Of a stretch of 64,000 nucleotides of DNA, positions 13,414-22,671 are shown piece after piece. The DNA is taken from the NCBI GenBank assembly GCA_028280615.1, contig JANQLK010000009.1, forward strand, positions 41,675-105,674, in the 5' to 3' direction. The notes under the pieces are model-generated. The model saw only the letters and a list, made by a program, of their open reading frames with translations, made no database searches and was not told the origin of the DNA. A program made the position numbers and the translations under genes. The first letter of the stretch is position 1; every line of letters begins with the position of its first letter. This DNA comes from Woeseiaceae bacterium (GTDB taxonomy: Bacteria; Pseudomonadota; Gammaproteobacteria; Steroidobacterales; Woeseiaceae).

Positions 13414-13499
13414 TCAGAGCATTGCAGCGCATCGGAGATGTATGCCCTGATCGACCCAATGCCGATGTGGCAACGCGAGATGGAAGAACCCTGGACCTG

Positions 13500-14348
13500 C
13501 TACTGAACCAGGTCAGCCCGGATCCAGATACCGGAATCTCGGGCGCCCTCAGTGCGAACCGTGCTGCCGGTCGTGCGGTCCGTGCGGGTGATTTGCTCCG
13601 CCACACCTCCAATCATCAGCCACTCACCGATGCGACCGGTAACCGTCGTGCTGGCTGACTGGACAGCGATATCGCCCCGGCCCGAGTCGACCCGTGAATC
13701 CTTGTACGGGCTGACGTCGAGTACGACGTTTTCGCCGCGAACCCGCGGGAGCACGTAGAAGCCTGTCACGGCGTTCCGGTATTCGACGCCGGCAGCAAAA
13801 CCCTGCACCCCGAAGACCGCCGAGTTAAGGAAGTAAGGAATATGCTCGCCGGTCTCGATGTACGCCTCGGTGCCCTCCGTAACCCGGACCCGGTGTACTG
13901 GCACGTCGCGCACGCTGCCTTGCGTAGTGCTGCCACTAACGGCGGCATTGCCGCCCGCCGTGCTGTAGCGCGCGCGTCCAGCGGCGTCGGCGTCACCCTC
14001 ATCGCCAACGTCGACCCGGACATTGTCGCTGTCGATCTGAACGCTCGCGCTCCCGGCCAGTCGGCGAAGATCCCGTGCGCTACCCTGGAATACCGACACC
14101 TCGAGTGTCTTCAAAGCAACATCGAGAAACTCGACCATACGCTGCACGCTCGCGCGCGTGTCCGGCGACGCTCGCAGGAAGATCTTGAAGCCCTCACCCG
14201 ATATCGCGTCACCGGGCTTAAGCATGGGCTGGACGATCGGTATGACTTCGGCCGCAGGGCGGTTCTCGAGCTCTATGACCGTCATGGACTGCGCCTGGGC
14301 CTGAGACGCCAGCAGCACGAGACCGAGCAACGAAAGTAGCCTGTTCAT
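13500..14348 (-). CDS. Secretin-domain-like periplasmic protein
   Basis: 282 residues with a clear signal peptide (ending ASQAQA). The N-terminal region (VIELENRPAAEVIPIVQPMLK) resembles the N0/N1-type domains of type II/III secretins. The C-terminal half (GTEAYIETGEHIPYFLN, GFYVLPRVRGENVVLDVSPY, GRIGEWLMIGG) resembles the start of the secretin beta region. It is too short to form a complete secretin, and no secretion genes are nearby. Function unknown. Confidence 0.65.
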   Translation of the reverse strand: MNRLLSLLGLVLLASQAQAQSMTVIELENRPAAEVIPIVQPMLKPGDAISGEGFKIFLRASPDTRASVQRMVEFLDVALKTLEVSVFQGSARDLRRLAGSASVQIDSDNVRVDVGDEGDADAAGRARYSTAGGNAAVSGSTTQGSVRDVPVHRVRVTEGTEAYIETGEHIPYFLNSAVFGVQGFAAGVEYRNAVTGFYVLPRVRGENVVLDVSPYKDSRVDSGRGDIAVQSASTTVTGRIGEWLMIGGVAEQITRTDRTTGSTVRTEGARDSGIWIRADLVQ

Positions 14349-14504
14349 TATTCGACCAGTCTAGCGTGACCGCGCCTGGCAGTACTGCGACCAGCTCACG
14401 TTATTGGTTCAGGCTGTGCAAGTAGCTGAAAAGCATGGGGGCCGTTCCAGGCACCAGGGCTGCCACCGCAAGAACATCGACTGTGACAGTCGAGCGCGGT
14501 GCCG

Positions 14505-14936
14505 TTACGACTTGCTTTTACAGAGCACCTCGTCACGGAACGCTGCGACCCGGCCTACGACACGCCGGGTGAGCTCACCGGAGTAACCGAGATCACCCAG
14601 TGTTAACGCAAGTATCTCGATGACCACGTCGAAACCCCGGTCGTCCAGGCCGCGTTCTTCGACGAGCCGCCGATGCGCGTCGTCGATCCGGCGTCCGCGA
14701 TAGTCGCTCTTCCCACCGAGGACGAGTTCGAAGAGCTTGCGCTGGTGATTCCGTATAGCGTCTATGTCCGCATCGTCGAAAAAACGCAGCACGCGCTTGT
14801 CCTGGAGTACGTTGAAGTAGAACGCACCGATCAGCGTATCGAGCGCTTTTTCTCCACCCAGCTGTTCCAGCAGTGGCACGGTCGAGCCCGTGCCTGAATC
14901 ACTTTCCGTCTGTGCAATTGGCTCGTCCATGAACAC
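14505..14936 (-). CDS. Group I truncated (2-on-2) hemoglobin
   Basis: 143 residues. After a short polar extension comes LLEQLGGEKALDTLIGAFYFNVLQD, where the Tyr of FYFNV fits B10. LRFFDDADIDAIRNHQRKL follows, and DDAHRRL supplies the proximal His. Such globins bind O2 and NO and often serve as NO dioxygenases or sensors. That fits the nitrogen-oxide theme, although the gene is not in a nir/nor operon. A start two codons later (14930) is equally possible. The 156 bp downstream to 14348 hold nothing recognisable. Confidence 0.88.
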   Translation of the reverse strand: MFMDEPIAQTESDSGTGSTVPLLEQLGGEKALDTLIGAFYFNVLQDKRVLRFFDDADIDAIRNHQRKLFELVLGGKSDYRGRRIDDAHRRLVEERGLDDRGFDVVIEILALTLGDLGYSGELTRRVVGRVAAFRDEVLCKSKS

Positions 14937-14979
14937 TTAAGCGGGAAATCCGGCCAAATGCGACAGGCGGCGGATCGTC

Positions 14980-17730
14980 TTAACCGACGCAGGCGATCTC
15001 GACGCCGGAACTCGCCGCGGCCACGAGTCGTTCCAGCCTCGCGCGGCCGGATTCGTTGAGCATACGGCGAGTGTCGGCTTTGCGCCCGGTCAGGCGCTCG
15101 ACGTCGGATTGCAGGTGGGCGGGCAATGCCAGCTTGGCCGAATCGGCGATGTCGCTCAAGGCCTTCACCATGCGCCAGCGATCGAGCACGTCGAGGAACA
15201 CGTTCGGGTTGTCGCGATACGCGGACACCGCCTCTTCGAAGTCCCCGGCTCCGAGCGTTCCATCCCGCGCCGCTGCGGCCGCCGCATCGATTGTCGCCCA
15301 GATCGCCTGCCGGGATGCGTTGACCGCCGGCGCATTGGCCAACGTGATGACTGCCTCGTCGATTGCGCGGGACCGCGCTTCGTCGCTCGCGCATGACTCG
15401 GCGTCGTCTATGCCAAGCAGTCGTGCCGCGTCCGAATCGCGATCGGCGAACTGCAATAGCCTCGCGAAAGCGGGGAACAGCCGCCGGGTCACGTCCGAGT
15501 CCGGACCGTACTCGGCGAGGGCGACATCGAGGCCGAGCGCCAGCGCATCGAATGCAACGCCCGTGTCGCCGGACGCGAACGCGAAGTTTGCGCGGTTCAG
15601 CTGCGCGACGAAATAGGAATAGCTGTGCTTTGCGGAATCGAGAATCGACACGGCCTGATCCAGCATCGCCAGCGCCTCGTCCGAACGGCGCATGCGAAAC
15701 AATAGACCAGCGTAGAGCCGGAGTACGTTGGCGTGCGACGTATCGTCGGGGGAGTGTTCGCGAAAGATCGCGATCGATTCCTGAAATGCGATATCGGATG
15801 CGTCATAGCGATCCGTCATGCCGAAGTGCAGCGCCTGGTTGCTGAGGGTCACCGCCAGACCCAGCGGCACGCCGGCGCGACGCATGTTGTCGACGGCACT
15901 GTTCCAGTAGGTGTCCGACGCATCCAGGTCGCCCGCACGACGTGCGGCGCCGGCGAGCAGCTGGTCGATACGGCCGAGCGTCCGTGGATCTTCGACGCTA
16001 TGCCGGTCCGCTATCCGGGCCATGCTCCGCGCGCCAGCGTCCGCGCGCTCGAAGTCCCGCATGCGGATATAGGCGCTGACCTCGGCGTATTTTGCCGACA
16101 GCCAGTCCCGCGCCGCGTCATCCGACGATGGAGACGGCGGCAGGTGCTCCGCGAAGAACGCCACGGCTTCGGCCGGATCGGTCCGGACGAGGATGTTGCC
16201 TTCGCCGGCGATCGCGAACAGCAGTTCCTGCTCGTTGTCGCCATCCAGCTCGAGAGCGGCGTCCCAGGCCGCCGCGTAAGCCTCCCGCTCCAGGTCGATG
16301 AGGTCGAGACTCGTGAATATCCCGGCCAGCGTTCGGTTCACCTCCCAGGCAAGCCGGGGATCACCCGCGACCTGCTCGTCGATGGACGGCTTCGCCCGGA
16401 TCAACGCGTCCGCCAGCGAGATGTCGCTGCCGCCGTCCCCGTACGGGTCCGCCTGCTCGAAGACATCGGCGAGGATTCGCTGCGTGGTCCGGCTGCGCTC
16501 GGCTTCGGCGCGCGCCTCGAAGGCCATGCGGATCGAGAATACGGTTGCGAACGTCAGCGCGATGACAGATGCCGCGATCACACCGGCCGGGAGCGCGTTG
16601 CGCTTCAGGTAGCGAGACACCACATAACCCATCGAGCGGGGGCGCGCCGTGACCGGCCTGCCGTCTAGATATCGGCGTACGTCATCCGCCATGGCCGCTG
16701 CCGACGGGTAGCGATGTTCCGGCCTCTTGCGCAGTGCCCTGCCGACGATCGCGTCCAGGTCCCGGTCGATTGAATCGTCGTGCGTGCTCGGCAGCGGTGG
16801 CGTGTTCCGACAGATAATCTCGACCGCCATTTTGAGCGACGACTCGTCGATCAGGTAGGGCTTCTTGCCCGTGAGCACCTGGTAGAGGAGCAGGCCCAGC
16901 TGATACACGTCGCTGGCGACGTCGATCGACCGGCCCGTTACCTGTTCCGGACTCGCATATTGCAGCGTCACAGGGGTGCCCTGCACGCGCGTGAGCTCCT
17001 TCTCATCGACCTCGCCCAGGATGCGTGCGATACCGAAGTCCAGCACGCGCGGCTGGCCGAGGGCGTCGACGAGCACGTTTTGCGGTTTGATGTCGCGGTG
17101 GACGATCAGGCGCTGGTGTGCGTAGTCGATCGTGTCGGCCACGGCGAGGAACAACTCGAGGCGTTCGTCGATTGGCATCGACGTCGCGACGCTGACGATG
17201 TCATCGCCCTCGACGTACTCCATCGCAAACCACGGGCGGCCGTCGCCGAGCAGGCCCCCGTCCAGGAATCGCGCGAGGCCCGGGTGATCGACGGACGCCA
17301 GGATCCGGCGCTCACGCAGAAAACGATCGCGGAACTGCGACGTGACGCGGTGCGACCAGAGGACCTTGACCGCCGCGCGCTGCACGAAACCGTCGCTCGC
17401 CGTCGCCTCGCCGGGCTGCTCGTGCCGCTCGGCGTAGAAGACCTGCCCGGTGCCGCCCGACCCGATTTCCCTTTTCAGCTGCCAATTGCCTGCGGTCTGC
17501 TCCGGCGCCGCCCTGTCAGCGACGTCGCGAAGCGTTCTGCGCGCCGTGCTGCCGATCCGCTTCAGCGAACCGGATTCGGTTTTCGCCAGCAGTTTGAGAA
17601 GCGCATCGCGCCGCGGTTCGTCGAGCGCGGCAAGAAAATCGGCCAGGGCGGCCGGATCGAGCGACAGGGCCTCGTCCAGCAGCGCGTCGAGCGCGCCAAA
17701 ACTCAGATCGGTGTCGGGTTCATCGGCCAC
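14980..17730 (-). CDS. Membrane Ser/Thr protein kinase with TPR-like C-terminal region
   Basis: 916 residues. A cytoplasmic Hanks-type kinase domain spans roughly residues 84-350: IGSGGTGQVFYAERH (Gly loop), AAVKVLW (Lys), HRDIKPQNVL (catalytic loop), DFGIARI and YASPEQ. One TM segment (LPAGVIAASVIALTFATVF) follows, then a long helical TPR-like region reaching the C-terminus. All catalytic residues are present. The gene follows the ECF sigma gene by 11 bp, the usual layout for sigma-kinase pairs in this group. Confidence 0.93.
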   Translation of the reverse strand: MADEPDTDLSFGALDALLDEALSLDPAALADFLAALDEPRRDALLKLLAKTESGSLKRIGSTARRTLRDVADRAAPEQTAGNWQLKREIGSGGTGQVFYAERHEQPGEATASDGFVQRAAVKVLWSHRVTSQFRDRFLRERRILASVDHPGLARFLDGGLLGDGRPWFAMEYVEGDDIVSVATSMPIDERLELFLAVADTIDYAHQRLIVHRDIKPQNVLVDALGQPRVLDFGIARILGEVDEKELTRVQGTPVTLQYASPEQVTGRSIDVASDVYQLGLLLYQVLTGKKPYLIDESSLKMAVEIICRNTPPLPSTHDDSIDRDLDAIVGRALRKRPEHRYPSAAAMADDVRRYLDGRPVTARPRSMGYVVSRYLKRNALPAGVIAASVIALTFATVFSIRMAFEARAEAERSRTTQRILADVFEQADPYGDGGSDISLADALIRAKPSIDEQVAGDPRLAWEVNRTLAGIFTSLDLIDLEREAYAAAWDAALELDGDNEQELLFAIAGEGNILVRTDPAEAVAFFAEHLPPSPSSDDAARDWLSAKYAEVSAYIRMRDFERADAGARSMARIADRHSVEDPRTLGRIDQLLAGAARRAGDLDASDTYWNSAVDNMRRAGVPLGLAVTLSNQALHFGMTDRYDASDIAFQESIAIFREHSPDDTSHANVLRLYAGLLFRMRRSDEALAMLDQAVSILDSAKHSYSYFVAQLNRANFAFASGDTGVAFDALALGLDVALAEYGPDSDVTRRLFPAFARLLQFADRDSDAARLLGIDDAESCASDEARSRAIDEAVITLANAPAVNASRQAIWATIDAAAAAARDGTLGAGDFEEAVSAYRDNPNVFLDVLDRWRMVKALSDIADSAKLALPAHLQSDVERLTGRKADTRRMLNESGRARLERLVAAASSGVEIACVG

Positions 17731-17741
17731 TCCGCGACCGC

Positions 17742-18326
17742 TCAGCTTGCGGCATCGTCGAGGAAATTGCCGATCCAGGCCTGCGCGCGGACGAGTTTGC
17801 GCTGCACGGTGCGCACGTTGGTGCCCGTGAGATTCGCGATCTCCTCGGTGGAGAGGCCGCCGAAACAGGACATGTCCACCACTTCGGCAAGCTCGGTGCT
17901 TTCCGCGGCCAGCCTCTGCATGGCCTGGTCGAACTGCAGCACGGTGTCGGGCGCATCGAGATCGATCATCTCATTGGTCAAGAGCGCCTCGGGAATGACC
18001 CCGCCGCCGCGCTTTGCGGCGCCTTCCGCGCGAAAGGTGTCAACGACGATCTGCCGCATGGCACGAGATGCGATCGCGAAGAAGTGCCGTCGATCGTTTG
18101 CGTGCTGGGTCCGGCCTCTCACGAGTTTTTCGTAGGCTTCGTGCACGAGCATCGTCGTCTGCATACGCGAGCTTACGCCGCTGCGGCGAAGCTGCGCGCG
18201 CGCGATAGTCTTTAGTTCACGGTAGACAATCGGGATGACTTCGTTAAAGGAGTCATCGCTACCGTTCGCGTAGGCTCGCAACAATTGCGTAACGTCGCCT
18301 TCGGCGACGGGCTGGGCATCGGCCAT
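17742..18326 (-). CDS. ECF-like RNA polymerase sigma factor
   Basis: 194 residues from ATG 18326, preceded by GGAGG. Sigma region 2 (ELKTIARAQLRR through RHFFAIASRAMRQIVVDTFRA) and region 4 (GGLSTEEIANLTGTNVRTVQRKLVRAQAWI) are recognisable. It resembles the TIGR02999-type ECF subfamily that typically precedes kinases with TPR regions. No zinc anti-sigma factor is adjacent; control by the downstream kinase is inferred. Confidence 0.9.
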   Translation of the reverse strand: MADAQPVAEGDVTQLLRAYANGSDDSFNEVIPIVYRELKTIARAQLRRSGVSSRMQTTMLVHEAYEKLVRGRTQHANDRRHFFAIASRAMRQIVVDTFRAEGAAKRGGGVIPEALLTNEMIDLDAPDTVLQFDQAMQRLAAESTELAEVVDMSCFGGLSTEEIANLTGTNVRTVQRKLVRAQAWIGNFLDDAAS

Positions 18327-18393
18327 GGGAACCTCCGGTTGCCGACTATTGTGCACGCGATGCGGGCCCCGCGCAGCCGCGGACGGCTGCGGG

Positions 18394-18642
18394 CTAGCGC
18401 AAAGCGACCCAATCGTAACCCAGACCCTGCATGCAGTCCCTGTAGGCGACAAACTCGTCGCTCGCGACGAGGAAGCGCCGCTGCGGCTGGTTGTCGGGCG
18501 AACAGGCGCGATTATCGGCATTGTACCGGGCCTGGGTTACAGGGGCTGTCCAGCTGTGGGTCGACGGCGGCATCGTCGAGCAGCCGGACACGGCAACGAA
18601 AGCGCTGGCGCCGAGCAGAATCAGCAGAATTTTCCTGGTCAT
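18394..18642 (-). CDS. Small glycine-zipper-less lipoprotein
   Basis: 82 residues, MTRKILLILLGASAFVAVSGC leader with lipobox VSGC and a GGAG ribosome site eight bases before the ATG. The mature 62 residues contain two cysteines (RACS, YRDCMQG) that could form a disulfide. No family is recognised. It is divergently arranged with the LCCL gene. Confidence 0.75.
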   Translation of the reverse strand: MTRKILLILLGASAFVAVSGCSTMPPSTHSWTAPVTQARYNADNRACSPDNQPQRRFLVASDEFVAYRDCMQGLGYDWVALR

Positions 18643-18703
18643 AACGGTCTCCGAACGAGGGTTGATGTTTGCACCTGGCCCGTCAAGCGGAATACGGCCG
18701 GGA

Positions 18704-18732
18704 AAACGACAGGTCGGGCAAACGACAGGTCG
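18704..18732. repeat. Two 13-bp direct repeats in a divergent promoter region
   Basis: AAACGACAGGTCG occurs at 18704-18716 and again at 18720-18732, a 16-bp period. They lie in the 205-bp space between the lipoprotein (leftward) and LCCL (rightward) genes and may be regulator sites. Confidence 0.5.
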
Positions 18733-18847
18733 AAAAAAAACTTGCGACGGTGTCGTCCAGCAACACGGAATCCGCTTGGGAGAACCAGAGCGGCGGGCTC
18801 GATGGCCGGCCGCCTGGACAAACCTCAAACGACGTAGGAGACATCTC

Positions 18848-19696
18848 GTGAATAACGACAGCATCGATGAAATAAAGGGCCGCGCGAAGCGCCTGGGACT
18901 GACGGGCAAACACCTCGGCTGGATTGTCGCCGCCGCACTGTTCATTTACTTCAATACCGGCCTGCGTGCGTACGCTGCCGAGATCCAAGCGGTGCCCGCG
19001 CAGCTCGAATGGAACACCTCGCTCAAGCACTTCCAGGTGGACAATGAAAAGTTCGTCGGTCAGCGATTCTCGTTCAGCTGCCCGGAACGTACCGTCCGCG
19101 ACAGTGACGACGCACTGCATGGCACGGACACGTATCCCAGTGACAGCCCGATCTGTGTCGCCGCGGTGCATGCGAACGCCGTCACACCGGCGGGCGGCGT
19201 AGTGCTCGTGCAGCTCAACCCGGGAATCGAGAACTACTCGGGCAGCGACCGAAACGGGATTCAGTCGGCCGACTTCCCTGAAACGCAGCGCAGCATTGTG
19301 TTCGTCGGCGAGAAGTTCGGCAGTTCCCTGGACCCGGTTCAACACGACTACGCGCCGCGGCTGAAATGGGATACGAAGTTCACCTCCACGGGTCTCGCGA
19401 ACATGAAGCTGGTCGGTCAGCGGTTCGTCTTCCACTGCCCGCAGGCGCCTGCCGAGCTGCCGGGTCGGCGTGTTTACGGCACCGATCGGTACGCGTTCAA
19501 CAGCTACGTGTGCCTGGCGGCCGTGCACGCCGGGCAGCTCACGGCTGCGGGTGGATTTGTCACCGTGCAGATGGAGGCGCCGGAAGGACAACTCAGGGGC
19601 AGCATACGCAACGGGATCGAATCGAAGAACGGGCCGGCCGGAACCCGGCAGCTCGTGTTTCCTGCGATTTACCCGTCAGTCGCGGCGACGCAGTGA
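18848..19696 (+). CDS. Exported protein with two LCCL domains
   Basis: GTG start at 18848, AGGAG seven bases upstream, 282 residues. An N-terminal hydrophobic segment (LGWIVAAALFIYFNTGL) acts as signal or anchor. Two tandem LCCL-like domains follow: GQRFSFSCPE...GTDTYPSDSPICVAAVHA and GQRFVFHCPQ...GTDRYAFNSYVCLAAVHAG. Each has the paired cysteines and the AAVHAG core of this domain. LCCL domains are best known from eukaryotic extracellular proteins; bacterial copies are uncharacterised. Confidence 0.82.
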   Translation: MNNDSIDEIKGRAKRLGLTGKHLGWIVAAALFIYFNTGLRAYAAEIQAVPAQLEWNTSLKHFQVDNEKFVGQRFSFSCPERTVRDSDDALHGTDTYPSDSPICVAAVHANAVTPAGGVVLVQLNPGIENYSGSDRNGIQSADFPETQRSIVFVGEKFGSSLDPVQHDYAPRLKWDTKFTSTGLANMKLVGQRFVFHCPQAPAELPGRRVYGTDRYAFNSYVCLAAVHAGQLTAAGGFVTVQMEAPEGQLRGSIRNGIESKNGPAGTRQLVFPAIYPSVAATQ

Positions 19697-19794
19697 CGTA
19701 CCGTGGACACGGTGGCTTGTCGCGCAACGGGCTGGCCGCCGTATCCACGAGGTGATTCGCATCGACGCTACCCCGGCCGAGATCAACGTGGAGG

Positions 19795-20598
19795 TCATTG
19801 GCCAGGAAAATAGCTCGCCTCGAGCAAGACCATCGTTGCTATGCCCGCAATTACCGCCAAGGAAGACCCAACCCTCGAGGCGGATGAGTGTGACGCTGGA
19901 ATGATAGTGCCGCTGACCACGTACAACATGACGCCCGCCGCGAAAGACATGGCCCATGGCACGAAAGCAGCGCTTATCGATGCGGCGACACACCCCAGGA
20001 ATGCTCCCACGGGTTCCACGAGCCCCGAAAGCGTTCCAACACCGAAGGCGAGGAGCCTCGAGTTGCTCGAGGCCAGGATGGCCAGGGCAATTGCCACGCC
20101 TTCCGGGATGTTCTGAATCCCGATGGCCACACCCAGGGCGTAGGCTGCATCCACGTTGTCTCGAGCGAACCCGATTCCGACGACGATTCCCTCGGGTATG
20201 TTGTGTAGACCAATCGCGAGGACAAGAAGCCAGCTGGTCTCGGTTGTCAGTTTCACGGCTGATTTGCTGACTTCGCGCATGGATTTCGCTGGAAGCTGCC
20301 GCTCGAACAGCGCGATTGCCGTCGCCCCGGCCAGCAAGGCGGCGACAATCGTCATGGTCGATACTGAATCTGGCGCTGATGGGCGACCGGCGTCGTTCAG
20401 CGCGGGAATCAGAAGTGACAGGAATGAAGCCGCCAGCATGACGCCGGCCGAGAAGCCCAGCAAAGGACTCTGGTGTCGGCTGCTGATTTTGGCGGACGCG
20501 CAAACCGCGATGGCTCCGAGCATGGTTCCGAGGCTTGCCAGCATGCTGGTGCTGAGTGCGGACACGAGCGGATTGGTCGAAAGCATCACTTGGGTCAC
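19795..20598 (-). CDS. ZIP-family divalent metal transporter
   Basis: 267 residues, about eight TM helices. The metal-binding helices carry AIGLHNIPEGIVVGIGF (TM4) and AIGIQNIPEGVAIALA (TM5), as in ZupT/GufA-type transporters. The start is GTG 20598, or ATG 20586. It lies 21 bp after the MBL gene on the same strand. It probably imports zinc, iron or manganese. Confidence 0.9.
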   Translation of the reverse strand: MTQVMLSTNPLVSALSTSMLASLGTMLGAIAVCASAKISSRHQSPLLGFSAGVMLAASFLSLLIPALNDAGRPSAPDSVSTMTIVAALLAGATAIALFERQLPAKSMREVSKSAVKLTTETSWLLVLAIGLHNIPEGIVVGIGFARDNVDAAYALGVAIGIQNIPEGVAIALAILASSNSRLLAFGVGTLSGLVEPVGAFLGCVAASISAAFVPWAMSFAAGVMLYVVSGTIIPASHSSASRVGSSLAVIAGIATMVLLEASYFPGQ

Positions 20599-20619
20599 GC
20601 GAGCACTGACAAACGGGAG

Positions 20620-21294
20620 CTAGACGTAACTTCGGATCGGCACGTCCTCTGCGCTCTTACGAACCAGTCCCTCGACAACGCCGTCAATGATCGCTCTCCA
20701 CTCGACATCGGTGGGCTCGACACAGCTCAGTTCACCGCCGCTCGAAGCGCTCCATAGCACCACATCCGGGCTTAGTGTTCGATAGGTGCTCAGGCTTTCG
20801 AGCAGTGCCTCGGTGCTTCCGCCTTCGGAAGGGAATACCAGCGTCTCCCAGCCTGTCCTCGACAGGAACAGCGTATCGCCGGTAAACAGGTAGCTGCGGC
20901 CGTAAGGCGAACGATAGAGGAAAGAAACGCTTCCAATCGTATGCCCCGGCGTATGGAATACCTCGAGCCCGTGGTGCTGCACGACTTTGCCGGAAAACGC
21001 GACGTCGACCTCGCAAGACTGCAGCACGACGGGTTTTTCTTCGACGTGACAGCACAACTTTGATCCGAATCGCTCGCGAATGAGCCTTAGCGAGTCTCCC
21101 GTCTCGTGGCGATGGCTCAGGTATTGATAGTCGACGCCACCGAGGACATCGATGTGGTCGAGCTCATCGACGTGACCGGTGTTGTAGATCAGCGCGTTGC
21201 CTTCCTCCCGCCGTAGCAGGAACGCGTGCGAATGAACGCTGCCGAAAGGCACCTCGAGTTTCGTTTGCCATAGGTCGTCGAATAACTGTTTCAT
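20620..21294 (-). CDS. MBL-fold metallohydrolase-like protein
   Basis: 224 residues of the metallo-beta-lactamase fold. It has HTPGHTIGSVSFLY and LFTGDTLFLS, but the usual HxHxDH reads SHRHETGD, so one metal position differs. It may have altered metal content or act on a specialised substrate. GGAG precedes the ATG; it is 51 bp downstream of the tyrosine-heme protein gene. Confidence 0.82.
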   Translation of the reverse strand: MKQLFDDLWQTKLEVPFGSVHSHAFLLRREEGNALIYNTGHVDELDHIDVLGGVDYQYLSHRHETGDSLRLIRERFGSKLCCHVEEKPVVLQSCEVDVAFSGKVVQHHGLEVFHTPGHTIGSVSFLYRSPYGRSYLFTGDTLFLSRTGWETLVFPSEGGSTEALLESLSTYRTLSPDVVLWSASSGGELSCVEPTDVEWRAIIDGVVEGLVRKSAEDVPIRSYV

Positions 21295-21345
21295 GTCGCT
21301 TACTCCGTGTGCCGGAATCCCGGCGGTCCCGCTTCGATCAAAGGA

Positions 21346-21573
21346 CTACCGCCAGTAACCGTTCGCCGTGGCGACGGTCTGAAAATTGATCGCGACGACC
21401 TGTGATGCGGCGGTGAGGCTGTCGGCGTTTTCGGCGTAATCGGCCCGCAGCCTGTTGCGCACCTCGTCCGATGGCTGCGTGTATTTGACGCCCATTCTTG
21501 CCAGCTTGATGGCGAGCTCAAATCCTGCCTGTGGGGTATCCGTTGTCAGGGTTTTCAACCAGATTTCGGTCAT
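21346..21573 (-). CDS. Hexameric tyrosine-coordinated heme protein (HTHP)
   Basis: 75 residues: the N-terminal WLKTLTTDTPQAGFELAIKLA, then the YTQPSDEVRNRLRADYAENAD stretch around residues 31-51, and an ending AINFQTVATANGYW. This closely follows the HTHP family, in which a Tyr near position 45 (here Tyr46) binds heme and six subunits form a ring. The founding member shows peroxidase and catalase activity. It follows the cbb3-type operon by 95 bp, suggesting a role in peroxide or NO protection. Confidence 0.88.
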   Translation of the reverse strand: MTEIWLKTLTTDTPQAGFELAIKLARMGVKYTQPSDEVRNRLRADYAENADSLTAASQVVAINFQTVATANGYWR

Positions 21574-21668
21574 CGTCTTGCTCCGGTTCGGTATCGGTTC
21601 TATAAATGTAAGTAGCCGTTCACATGGTTCATTTGTGCCGCAACGCGTGAAATCGCGTCTGCATTGGC

Positions 21669-22454
21669 TCAGTTCCTCAAGCCGACCACATCGGCGGCAG
21701 TGACGAGGGGCGCGTCGTTGCCCCACTGGGTCCGTTCGTGATTGACCACTGCAGCGATTTCTTCATCGGAAAGCAGGGCACCGAACGGTGGCATCGGACC
21801 GGGGTATGCCACCCCGTCGATCAGTTTTCCGCTGAGGCCGTGGACGATCGCGTTGATGTGATCCGTCGGGTCCGCGTCGAGGACCGCCGCATTGCCGGTC
21901 AACGGCGGGAAGACGCCGGCCAGCCCGGCACCGGACGGTTGATGGCAGGACGAACAGGTATTGCCGTACACCTGCGCACCGAGCTCCGCCCAGTCGGCGG
22001 TTGCCGTATCCGACGCGGCCACCGCATCGGTGGAAGCGTCCTCTGCAACCAGCGGCAGGGCGTCACGCTGCTCCAGCTCCAGGGCAACATAGCCGGCGCC
22101 CCAGGCGAATATGCCGAGAAATAGCACCCACGCCCACGTAGGGATCGGCGCTGGCGTTTCGATGCGCCTGGGCTCGAACGCGTCGCCGATCTTCGATCCG
22201 TAGGCGTTTGCCAACACCGCAACTTCGCCCGCCACGGTATCGTTGTCGACCAGGCCATGCACCGCAATTGACGGCCCGTTCTGGACCGTGAACGGCATCC
22301 GGCGCTCGCTGGTCACACCGTCGCTGTCGACGGCCACGAGGCGCAGCTCGTGATGACCGTCGCTCAGAGCATTCGTGTCCAGATGAAAGGTCTCGGGCGG
22401 CGTGATCGTCTGAAAAGGCGCCACGGCGTCGTCGAGATACACCTCAATGCGCAT
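21669..22454 (-). CDS. Ig-like plus monoheme cytochrome c oxidase subunit (CcoP-like)
   Basis: 261 residues. The N-terminal 100 residues are beta-rich and Ig/cadherin-like (DGHHELRLVAVDSDGVTSERRMPFTV). One TM helix (IPTWAWVLFLGIFAWGAGYVAL) and a single cytochrome c domain (CSSCH) follow. Standard CcoP has two hemes c and two N-terminal TM helices, so this is an atypical third subunit. It overlaps the preceding gene by 11 bp. Its cytochrome domain (GLAGVFPPLTG, HGLSGK, GPMPPFGALL) resembles the extra domain of NirS at 251-2380. Confidence 0.82.
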   Translation of the reverse strand: MRIEVYLDDAVAPFQTITPPETFHLDTNALSDGHHELRLVAVDSDGVTSERRMPFTVQNGPSIAVHGLVDNDTVAGEVAVLANAYGSKIGDAFEPRRIETPAPIPTWAWVLFLGIFAWGAGYVALELEQRDALPLVAEDASTDAVAASDTATADWAELGAQVYGNTCSSCHQPSGAGLAGVFPPLTGNAAVLDADPTDHINAIVHGLSGKLIDGVAYPGPMPPFGALLSDEEIAAVVNHERTQWGNDAPLVTAADVVGLRN

Positions 22455-22671
22455 CGGACGTCTCCTCGTCTTCGAGGACGCGCCGTTTGATGTGGCGCGT
22501 CTCCTGCTCTCCCGGCCAGACCGTGAGCAGCAGCGCTCGATAGCACGCGTATATCAGGAGCGCGGACGCGAGCACGACGATGACGACACCGAACAGTGAC
22601 ACCTGCTCGGGCGAATCGAAACCACAGAGCGTGACCAGGAGATCCGCGTAGTACCGGAGGCGCTCGATCAT
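22444..22671 (-). CDS. Small CcoQ-like membrane subunit
   Basis: 75 residues, one hydrophobic helix (VSLFGVVIVVLASALLIYACYRALLL) and a charged C-terminal tail, as in CcoQ/FixQ but longer. ATGA overlap with ccoO and 11-bp overlap with the next gene place it in the oxidase operon. Homology to CcoQ is by size and position only. Confidence 0.7.
   Translation of the reverse strand: MIERLRYYADLLVTLCGFDSPEQVSLFGVVIVVLASALLIYACYRALLLTVWPGEQETRHIKRRVLEDEETSDAH

Noticed and set aside
13192..13506. 104-codon rightward frame after the small acidic gene
   Set aside because: Opposite strand carries a recognisable phosphoesterase fossil; this frame has no support.
19700..19713. ACCGTG-GA-CACGGT hairpin after the LCCL gene
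   Set aside because: Two-base loop and no T run; insufficient for an intrinsic terminator.
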